NCBI GenBank assembly: GCA_015680685.1 | Contig: MNCI01035869.1 | Coordinates: 189,937-253,936 of the forward strand | Source of the DNA: Gnetum montanum | Taxonomy: Eukaryota; Streptophyta; Gnetopsida; Gnetales; Gnetaceae | Length of the DNA stretch: 64,000 bases | Direction: 5' to 3' | Part shown: in pieces, positions 46,291 to 55,330 of the stretch | Numbering within the stretch: the stretch's first letter is position 1 | Layout of the letters: every line of letters starts with the position of its first letter | Translations under genes and position numbers: made by a program | The notes under the pieces: model-generated | Told to the model about the DNA's origin: nothing | Databases searched by the model: none | What the model saw: the letters and a program-made list of their open reading frames with translations, nothing else

Positions 46291-46658
46291 CACTTCTTTA
46301 AAAATAACTTATTTGTTAAGAATTTTGTTTAGTATAAAGATTGCAGCTTATCCCACAAATCCTTAGCAAAGAAACATTGGAGACATTAAGTAATACCAAA
46401 TCTAATAGACAAACAAATGGTACTTATCAATTTTAAGTTCAATTTTTTCTATTCTTCATTAGAAACTTTATCTAACTTCATGCCTAAGATTGCACTATGT
46501 TAATATTTTTCAATTAAGAGATCCTCTATCTTGATCTTCCATAGTTGGTAATTGGATCCATTGAATTTTTCAATCTCAAAATTGATTGAAGAGTTGGTCA
46601 CACACAATACTATTAGACAAACACTTAGCCAAAAAAAAAACTATTTTGTGTAGAACTT

Positions 46659-46671
46659 GGCTCAATACCCA
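46659..46671 (-). promoter_or_regulatory. Primer-binding site, initiator tRNA-Met type
   Basis: The minus strand reads TGGGTATTGAGCC beside the LTR edge, a slightly altered form of TGGTATCAGAGCC. Confidence 0.75.
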
Positions 46672-46673
46672 AT

Positions 46674-48220
46674 TATTACTCTGAGTCTTTCACACACAAT
46701 ACTAATAAATGTTTTTGGATAAAATAAAGAATAATGCAAAAATTGGTAAGACACAAAGTTACTTTGGACAAATCTTCAAGGTAAAAACCCTAGCAAAAAT
46801 CGATTCCTAGATCGTTTACTTCAAGATTGAAGTACAATGAGAATTAATAAATACAATGGAGAAGAATTGTAGATGAGTGCTGAGTGGCGAGGTACCCCTA
46901 CACTCCACCATACGAATACGAGCGTACATGAGCGATCTGGTCGAACTCCGCAGACTAAATGCCTTAACGCCACAAGAAACACTTGGGGTTAATCGTTCGT
47001 TGTCTTCCCAGGATTGCTTGTATGTGTCACAGTGTATGGTTAAGCAAGTCTGAGGTATGTGATTTTTTTGGTATTTTCGGCTTATCTTCTATGCTACCAG
47101 GAGAAAGGGTTGAGAAAACTAAACTAACTCTAACTAAGATCTAAGTCTAAATTAACTAGCGTCAGCATCCGTTCCCACTTGCCGGACACACCCTAAACTA
47201 TGCAACTGCAGCTTACCAAACGCTAATCGTTACTGGGATCGCCACACGTAACGCAAGTGCTCGAAGTGGTTGTACTGAGGCACCTATTTAGCCTACATGT
47301 GATAAGAAGCCGATTCCTTAGCCAGCCGTACACATCCGTGGGTGCTCGTAACTAAGTCGTACTTATCACACGATCTAGCCTAGCAATGAGCAGCCGATTC
47401 CTCAACTAGCCGTACACATTAGACCCTGGAGTTACCAAGCGTAGAATCCTAGAATACGCTACTCGGTTACCCAGCATCCAATGCTCGTAATTGAGTCGTA
47501 CTCATGCATTGCGTTACGCAGCCGATTCCTTGACTAGCTGTACACGTCCGTAGACGCTCGTAATCAAGTCGTACTTGAACGTACTAGGAAAGCAGTAAAT
47601 GAAAGCAATAAATGAAACCACGTGCTGCAAGGTTTATCCAAACAAGTTCGTCTTTATTGTCGTACACAACTTGGGTTCAGGTTACAAGCTGCTCGAATAA
47701 AGAGCCGTTCACTCTAGGACTCCTACTACGGGCACATGGGGAAAAATTCTAACTCTGGAGTGATTAATCTGCCAGAGCTTCGCTACACTAGCCAGGATTT
47801 TCAAATAAGGGGAGTGCCGCCTCTTATTTATAGAAATGGCGGCGGGACGCGATATCGCGTACACGATATCGCAGGAGAAGACGCGATATAGCATGGGATG
47901 CGATATCGCAGCAGCCGCGATATCGCGGCCTAGTGTAAATCGCGTCTCATCAATGAGGACTGCATCTTAAGCATTGACAAAATTATATTGTATTATCAAG
48001 GATGCTCCCTTACAGTTTTTCTCTGGTTACAAAAATAAACCCAAAATAAAAAAGAATAAGGTAATTTATTTTTTATGTAGTTTGGTAAGGAAATGAAAAA
48101 ACAAAGGAAATATAATATAGATAAGAATAAGAATAAAAAAATAGCATAAAAAAGAAGGCAAGAACATCACGATGGAAAAAATCAAGTCAGATTTACCTTC
48201 ATCTCATCATCCACTTCACA
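46674..48220 (-). repeat. 5' LTR of copia element, split by a solo LTR
   Basis: The outer end is TGTGAAGTGGATGATG on the minus strand (48,220); the inner end is at 46,674. Without the 1,075-bp solo LTR and one target duplication it would be about 470 bp. It matches the 3' LTR remnant at 42,245-42,639. The outer end abuts a GDSL lipase fragment, so that pseudogene was probably the insertion target. Confidence 0.85.
46878..47952 (-). repeat. Solo LTR in copia LTR, palindrome-rich
   Basis: 1,075 bp, TGCTGAG...CTCATCA, flanked by perfect ATGAG duplications at 46,873-46,877 and 47,953-47,957. The paired copia LTR has the unoccupied site near 42,362 (GTAGGTGAGGATTG). It is rich in CpG compared with its surroundings, so it is young or less decayed. 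On the minus strand: GATATC palindrome block (47,846-47,937), TATA CTATAAATAAGAG (complement 47,821-47,833), then duplicated segments built around CCGATTCCTTGACTAGC and GCTCGTAATCAAGTCGTAC (47,307-47,580). Confidence 0.93.
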
Positions 48221-48530
48221 TTGAGAGTTGCTTAAAGATATTGAACAAGTGTGAAGCCTCCAACACTTTGATGGCTCCATTGTACACATTGACATGGACA
48301 ATACAAACTTAGTGTGATGCATAAGTAGACTATAGGCACATGAGAATGTTGAGCAGAAAAGCATTTCATTGGTGTCTTCCACCAAATGATTGAAACATTG
48401 CATGCATGCATCCCATGTTGTCTTTGGCCTCATTGGGATTGACATCCTTGGCATCCATTTTGCCCACAAGAAATCGAGCATCCTAGAAATGCCTACCACA
48501 ATCTCTAATGATGGAGGCAAACAAGATGTC
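48221..48530 (-). pseudogene. GDSL esterase/lipase fragment
   Basis: Homologous at the nucleotide level to part of the larger pseudogene at 58.6-59.8 kb, on the same strand. Reading on the minus strand: HF*DA and FLVGKMDAKDVN-like sequence (the FLVGEISGNDIN block) near 48,500-48,440, joined directly to NEAKDNMGCM near 48,430, then a stretch matching LVEDANALL and a decayed equivalent of ADMYGAAMKVVEATHLFGIF ending at 48,221. About 160 bp present in the larger copy (59,006-59,165) is deleted. The copia LTR begins exactly where the fragment ends. It has frameshifts throughout and no function. Confidence 0.82.
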
Positions 48531-49555
48531 AAAGTGTTAGATTTTGCAAATCCTAAGAAAGCAAGGAATTAAATTTACATGTGTATATGCATATTTGCAA
48601 AAGTTATTAAAATGTAATGACCTTTCCTAAGAAGCAAGAACTAACACTGAAAGTTGCCAAATTGTTTTCTAAAAATGCAAGGCTAATTTTTTCCCAACAA
48701 CTAGCAAATAGTTAGAAATTCAAACTTGCAATTAGTCTAGCATTGGCAACAATTAATTCAACCTAAGTAATCAATTACAAACATAGAAAAATTTACTATG
48801 CAAACAAATCATTTATCTTAACATCACCTATGAAGTATGAAGACAAACAACTTAAGATGTAAATAAAACGTTTGCTTTGGATTTCATTCCTATCATCTAA
48901 AGATGAAATTTGAGAATATTTTTAACTAGCATGGTTTCATGTTATAAGAAATAAAAAATTATAGAAGATATGGCTTACAAGAACTGTGAAGAGCAATGCA
49001 AAGTAGGCCTATCTCTACCTTAATCTATGAAGGCTTGAAACCCTAATGTGGAAGAATAAAGGTTTGGACATCTATTTAATATCTAAATGAATATAAACAA
49101 GGTAATTTGATTTCAAACTTTCCAAAGTCAAATAATCTTAGCTCTTTAGAAGTATTGAAAAATTGTAGTAGAATCAACCTGTAAAAACATAAAATGAAAT
49201 AAAATAAAAATTAAGTTTTTTTACATTTTGCAACAATGCACAGAAATAGAACACGTATGGACTAAGATTGAAATTTAACTACTTTATATCACTTTGATGT
49301 GAAGATCCTAGGGATCTATATGACCATTATATATCCATAGCTTGTATCTATAGAACCAAGTTCAATTTCAATCATTTTCTTTTACACAATGTGTGCATAT
49401 AACTTTCCATCCATTTCATTCCTCACCTCTAAGATGAATCTATATAATATTTGAATCTCCTATGATTTTATGTTATAGGAAGCAAAAATTTTAGACATTA
49501 TAGAACCCATTACTATCAATAATTTCAAACACCTATACTCATTGAATGCGATGGA
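48531..49555. other. AT-rich region without recognised gene
   Basis: No protein similarity that I can see on either strand and no repeat boundaries. It may include decayed flank of the GDSL fragment. Confidence 0.35.
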
Positions 49556-50220
49556 GGTATAGCTAGATGTTTCAAACAACACTTGGGCAACTTTTTGAGT
49601 TTCCACCTAGTAAGAAGCTTGAAAATAATAAGATGATAATCTTCATGAAAGAAAAACTAGATTGGTGGCAAAAGTCTTGGTAGAGAAAAAAAAAGGACTA
49701 TGAAAAGATTTTTTCTTTGATAACAAAGAATGAGACTATTCAGACCCTGTTGTCCTAGCAAGTTAGTTAGCTTGGAAGCTTTACCAAATGGAAATTATGA
49801 ATGCCTTCTCGAATGGTGACTTTTAGAAGTAGACATATGTGTTATTTCCTAAAGTATTTAATATTAAATCTAATGAAAATTTAGTGTAGAGTGAAGACTT
49901 ACATAGACAAGGCAAGCATGGTACATCAAAATTGAGTAATTGATGAAGTCCTCTTATTATTTCACTTTATGAGGCCTCTTGTACTTTAAACATGTTTCAA
50001 AGAGTGCTACCAACAACAAAGCTTTAATCCTTGTGGTATATATTAATGATATTATCATCAATATTTTGTGCAGTAGGGTAATTGATCACCAAATGACCCT
50101 TATCTTAACAACATGGACTAACGAGCTAGGGTAGGCAAATGAATTGATGATAATTTTCTATAGCTAACTGTCTACCTGATGTCATAGTCTCCAAATATAT
50201 ATGTTTACTACATGCCTAGG
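49556..50220 (+). pseudogene. Strongly decayed copia reverse transcriptase
   Basis: Plus strand: EIMNAFSNGDF near 49,790 (the DVKNAFLNGDL motif), YVLFPKVFNIKSNENLV near 49,840-49,890 (the YMxQPxGF...NLVC motif), then VVYINDIIINIL near 50,035-50,075 (the YVDDIIFTG loop as YIND). Most of the domain is broken by stops. It probably belongs to the same plus-strand copia element as the RNase H at 54.1 kb, separated by later insertions. Confidence 0.55.
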
Positions 50221-51371
50221 TGGCAAGTCTTAGCATAGCCTCTTTGGAATCAAACTTGTGAGTTCCACAAACTTAAGTCACATACTCTGATTGAGCTATG
50301 CTTTATGAAATAGGATGATTGAGAAGGTAAAATATAATTTGAAGATGTATTTTGACATATCAAATTGTTATGTTGTTGTTGACGAGGCCATGTGGTAAGA
50401 TTATAGAAGGGTGATTGGAGCTTTATTACATACACAAAATTTATCTTATGAAATTTATATTTCCAATAACCTCAAGAAATTTTCTATAATTTAAAAAAAA
50501 TAAAATGAGTCACTACAATAGATGTAAAATTATGGTTTTGTTAAGTTCTTTCCGAGTTATCAAAAAATGCGCACTTCTAATGATGCAATTTTTTGAAATG
50601 ATATTTATCATAATGTAAAGGTTCTAATGATAAATTTTATTCAAAGGTTTTTGTAGATGTTGGCTTTTTAAAGAATCAAAAGTCACATCAAACTACTTAG
50701 AAATGAGAGAGATATGAACAATGATAACTATCACTTGTTTTGCTTAATTTTCAAGAGGTAGGAAATCATGCAATTTGCAAAGGCTAAATCTCCCAATTTG
50801 TAGTAGATCATGGCATGAAATTTATATAGTATTTTAGCTTTCAAATGAAACTAGAAGTACTGAAGAATGTTGAGAAGTGAGAAAGATATAGCCAAACTAG
50901 TGGATGCCAATTCTTTCTAGAATGTGAAAGTGAAAATAATAATAGTGATTTTTATGATGGTGGGCTATGAGAAGTGGTGAACATGGAAAACTGGTGATGA
51001 GGTGATGAAATTGTGATGTAATGGTGATAGGATAGTGATTCAATAATGATGAAATGGTAAAAAAAATTTCAAGCTTAAAATTTTTAGGAACTTGTAACCA
51101 TGACTTTGAGTCATAATACAACAATTGGGGCCCTTGTTTTTGGGATTACAATTCATAATTTTGGCTAAGAGACCCATTACCAATTAGTTGGACTCTTTCA
51201 TGGAAAATACATAATTATGGTCATAAGGTTAAGAGATAATTTTACCAATTGGTTGGACTTTTTCATACAAACTAAATAGTTATGGTTATAACAAATAACT
51301 ACCATTAATTAAATTATAGTAACATTGGTTTTCATTTTTTTCTTTTCAACATGAAAATATACTCTCTAAAA
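50221..51371. other. AT-rich region without recognised gene
   Basis: Probably the interior of the decayed copia element, but no motif is readable. The segment 50,940-51,060 is rich in GGTGATGA-like strings. Confidence 0.35.
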
Positions 51372-51376
51372 AAAGT

Positions 51377-52366
51377 TGATGAGTGGCGAGGTACCCCTAC
51401 ACTCAACCATACGAAACGAGCGTCGCATGCGCGATCCGGTCGAACTCCGCAGATGGACTAGTTGTGGCACCTAGATAGTTAGCCTTAGGTCGTAGTTCGT
51501 TGTCTTCCCATCTAGAATAGTTTTGCATATGTCATGTATGGTTTAGTCTAGATGATGTGTATGATGTGTTCTAATTCTAACGCTACTCCTGATGGTAGTG
51601 GAGAATAATATTAACTAAGCTAAGCTATGAGGGAAAGGGTAAGAAATCTAATCTAGCCTAAGTGCGACGAGCAACCGATTCCTTGATCAACCGTACACAT
51701 CTTGGACCTCGTGCACGACTACCACTGGGACTACCAAGAATAGGCCTAGGTATGCCACTGGGATTACCAAGTGCAGACCCCAAATACGCCACTGGGTTAC
51801 CAAGCGTAGATCCCCCTAGCTACACCACTAGGCTACCAAGCAGTCACACTTAAATGCTCGTAATCAAGTCATACTCGTTCCGCTTCTAGGAGTTTAGGGT
51901 TGAGAGACTAATCGCGATGAGTAACTGATTCCTTAACTAGCCGTACACACCCGTAGATGCTCGTAGTTAAGTCGTACTCACACCGCGCTATGAAAGCAAC
52001 AAATAACATTAAATAAATAACAATTAAATAAACTAAGTGAATGCTGCAATGATGAAGTAATCTCGATCTTTATTGCCAATCATGTGCGTGTCCAAGTACG
52101 GCACACTCGAATAAAGACATCGTACAATCACATTCACCACACTGTGGGCAAACACGGAAAAAATTCTAACTCTGGAGGGATCAAACTGCCAGAGCTTCGC
52201 TACTCTAAAACTGGGATCCCCAAACAAGGAAGAGCCGCCTCTTATTTATAGACATGGCGGTTGACTGCGATATCACGTACGCGATATCGTTGGGAAGGAC
52301 ACAATATCGTGGGGGATGCGATATCACGTACGCAATATCGCGGCCTGTGCGAACCGTGTCTCATCA
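51377..52366 (-). repeat. Solo LTR (TGATGAG family), palindrome-rich
   Basis: 990 bp, TGATGAG...CTCATCA, flanked by perfect AAAGT duplications at 51,372-51,376 and 52,367-52,371. Rich in CpG. GATATC block at 52,268-52,342; TATA CTATAAATAAG at complement 52,241-52,251. The R/U5 part carries a tandem repeat at 51,708-51,845. No internal region is left. Confidence 0.95.
51708..51845. repeat. About 35-bp tandem repeat in LTR (ACCACTGGGATTACCAAG)
   Basis: Four units, each with C(C)ACTGGG(A/T)TACCAAG followed by a short variable GTAGACCCC-like spacer. Related single or multiple units occur in the LTRs at 29.9, 47.4 and 62.95 kb, so copy number varies between family members. Confidence 0.85.
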
Positions 52367-52429
52367 AAAGTTAAGAGTTCAATTCTAGAATTTCATTAAT
52401 TTGAAAAAAAAAAGATTCTTTTAGCCAAA

Positions 52430-52447
52430 TAATATATATATATATAT
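52430..52447. repeat. Short TA microsatellite
   Basis: A pure run of alternating TA just to the right of the solo LTR. Confidence 0.8.
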
Positions 52448-52679
52448 TAGAAACATATAGTTAAACTAGTAAAATATTTTTCTAATGCATTTGGGACCAT
52501 ATTAATAAACATTTTCCCATCAAATACTTGTATGCAAAAAAGTAATCTACAAGCTATGGATGGTACAGTACTTATATTTTTATTTTTCATAACATATAAC
52601 TCATGGACTTCTTAGTTTTTCATATTTTCCTTTAATTTATTATAGAAATAAATATTGTACAAGGCTTTACTATATTTGG

Positions 52680-52830
52680 CTTGGAAAATTATATAAAAAA
52701 GTGCCTAAAGATATTATTTGATGGGCCTTGCAAAGGAAAAACATCCTTGATAGAGGAAAATAACAAAAACTAACTCATGTAGCTAACCCCATTTTGTTGG
52801 TACAAGGCTAGGATGATGATGATGATGATT
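52680..52830 (+). mobile_element. 3' end of an RTE-type LINE, copy 1
   Basis: Ends AACTCATGTAGCTAACCCCA, TTTTGTTGG.ACAAGGCTAGG and a (GATGAT)n tail. This is the well-known plant RTE 3' terminus (...CCCCATTTTGTTGGGATAAGGCT plus a short simple repeat). The same terminus is found again at 53,753-53,806, so two copies are joined head to tail. Confidence 0.8.
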
Positions 52831-53808
52831 CAAAACATGTATGAAGGAGTTAGCACTAAAATTAGAATAGCTTGTGGAATAACATCTAATTTTTCAATCA
52901 TAGTATGTCTACATCAAGGGTCGTCACTTAGCCCATACTTATTTGCCATTATTATAGATGAATTAAGAAAGCAAATACAAGATGAAATCCCTTGGTGTAT
53001 GTTATTTGCAAATAATATTGTGTTGATGGATATAGCTCAAGAAAATATTACTTCTAAAATGGAGAAGTGGAGACATGATCTAGAATAAAAAAGACTCAAA
53101 AATTTAAAAAAGTAAGACAAAAATATATGAAATGCAATTTTAATAACAACATAAATAGTGGTAAAATAGAAATGACAATTCAAGGTAAAAAAGTCCCTTA
53201 CTACAAAAAATTTTGCTACCTGAGATCAGTCTTCCAATCAAATCATGAAATAGATAAAGATATAAGAACTAAAATTGAGGTAGGATGATCAAAATAAAGA
53301 CAAGTTAGTGGTATTCTATGTGATAAAAGAATACTAATAAAATTAAAGAGAAAATTTTACAAGATAACAATTAGACCTACTATCTTATATGGTGTTGAAT
53401 GTTGGGTAGTACAAAAGAGGCATGAATAACAAATCAATGTCATAGAAATGTGAATACTTTGATGAATGTTGAATGTTACTTAAAGAGATAAACTACATAA
53501 TGAAAATATCAAAGAAGACTTAGTGTGGCTTCTATTTTAGATAAGGTACAAGAATGGCAGCTTAGATGGTTTGTACATGTGCAAAGAAGAGTAAACAAAT
53601 AAACCTATAAACAAAGGTTGCTACATCATTGTTCCAGGAAAGCCACCAAAAGGATGATCAAAGAAGACATGAGAAAAAATGATTGAAGATGATTTGAAAA
53701 AACTACAAAGAAATAAAGATCTAGATTTTCATAGAGGTGAATTGTGAAAAGAACTCATGTAGTTGACCCTATTTTGTTAGGATAAGGCTAGGATGATTAT
53801 GATGATGA
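52828..53808 (+). mobile_element. 5'-truncated RTE-type LINE, copy 2
   Basis: The C-terminal part of an RTE-type reverse transcriptase: IQNMYEGVSTKIRIACGI, LHQGSSLSPYLFAIIIDEL, IPWCMLFANNIVLMD (the LFADDIVL loop changed to FANN), then, with frame changes, FCYLRSVFQ (the FRYLGS motif), TILYGVECW, a MRMLRWM-like region, WFVHVQRR and HRGEL*KELM, ending in the RTE 3' terminus and a GAT repeat. It lacks the endonuclease. Dead, and moderately old. Confidence 0.88.
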
Positions 53809-53809
53809 C

Positions 53810-54115
53810 AAGGCTTTATTGCATAATACATATTTTTCTAATATAAATAGGACATTTTATTACTTTAACTCTTGGTGTTTGACACATGATTGATCTTCTA
53901 AACACATATCCACAACTTGGACACTTATATAACATACTGACATGATGACATCAAATGCATAATATATCTAATAGCACATACATGAAGGTAGCTTTACATG
54001 TCTTGAAGCATATCATAATGACAATTAAAATGAGTTTGATGTATTGATAAAGAGAAATTTCAAAAAATTGCATCTATAGATGTAGATTGAGTTGCTAAAA
54101 AAGTTATAATGTATC
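53810..54115. other. AT-rich spacer between LINE and copia remnant
   Basis: No recognised coding sequence; probably interior of the older plus-strand copia element. Confidence 0.35.
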
Positions 54116-54520
54116 TATCACTAGAACAGTAGTTCAACTAGCAAGTAACACTGTCGCTTGGTTGAGTTAGAAATAGAAGACAATTTTACTCTCTTTAGTA
54201 GAAGCAAAATATAGGGCTCTTATTGTTGCCTACAATGAAATCAAGTGGCTTATACAATTGTTAAAATATGTGGATGAGTAGATTCACATACATGCCATTT
54301 TATTCTATGATAATCATAGCATGTTTAATCTAGTGAATAACTCTTTGTTTCATGAAAGAAAAAGGCACACTCAAGTGCATGTTCATTTCATACATAGTTG
54401 CTATGCGAATGGAATTATGACATGAGATATATTTACAAATCTAAGTAAATGGTGGATGGTATGCCAAAGCCTCTTGCATGATTTGCATTTAAAGAATTTA
54501 AATAACCTATAAAATTGGTG
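54116..54520 (+). pseudogene. Ty1/copia RNase H remnant
   Basis: Plus strand: LSLVEAKYRALIVAYNEIKW (the SSxEAEYxAL motif), LFYDNHSMFNLVNNSLFHER (the YCDNxSAxxLxxNPxFHxR motif), HTQVHVHFI, then IFTNLSKWWMVCQSL-like sequence. This is the diagnostic C-terminal end of copia Pol. Stops interrupt it. An LTR is expected downstream. Confidence 0.8.
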
Positions 54521-54689
54521 ATTAATAATTACTAGGAGTGACATGCATTAAGGTGAGATATGGCACTATACATGACAATGTGTAGATAGATGATTATCAC
54601 CTAAATACTTAGTTTGTCAAGAATGTTTTAAAGAACCATCCAAACTAGAGTAGGTGTGAAGTTACAATTGATCAAAGACTAAAAAAATA

Positions 54690-55330
54690 CTTTTGGGATA
54701 TCTGAATTGCATATAGGCTAGGATGTTAATGCCTAGGTCGTTCTACATCATTGTTTCATAATTATGTCATGGGCTATTCTATGAATTTATTTTTAGGGTA
54801 AATTTGTAAATTTAGAGCACTTGATTACACCTTAAATTAGGCTTTCATTTTGATGGGATTTTCCTACTTGTTTTGAAGGGATTACTCTTTTGTTCTTATA
54901 AGGTTATTTTTAGTCGTCTCCTAAGCTAAATTCTAGATAGGTAATTTAGGTGGAATCATTGGGAATCTAGCAAGTAATATATTATACTCAGCCCTTCTAG
55001 AAGTTTTATAAATACTTGCTTAAACTTTAGGCCAATTACATAGAAGGTTAATGCTCTATGTAAGTAACAACAATGCTTTCAACTCTTCTACTTATGTTTC
55101 TCTTGTGTAAGATTTCCTTTATTTTTGTAACTCTTGTGAGTTTCATTATTATTTGCTTTATCTCTTATATTTAGGATTATCTCTTCTCATTCCAAGGAAG
55201 ATTATTCCAATTTTCACATCAATTCTTGGTTAGCTTTTCTTTGTTCATTTTCTCTTCTATGTGCCTAGCCTCAACTTCTTCATAACATATTTTATTTCTT
55301 GCAATGGTGGAGAATGTATCAATAATAATT
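54690..55330 (+). repeat. Possible 3' LTR of plus-strand copia element
   Basis: It follows the RNase H remnant at the expected distance and contains a good TATA (TTTATAAATACTTGC at about 55,006). An LTR-like series of T-rich sequence with CTCTTGTGTAAGATTTCC and TTTGTAACTCTTGTGAG follows it. I could not find a partner copy or exact edges. Confidence 0.35.

Noticed and set aside
52813-52830. Methionine-run start (MMMMM) of a frame
   Set aside because: Translation of the GAT simple-repeat tail of an RTE LINE, not a real protein start.
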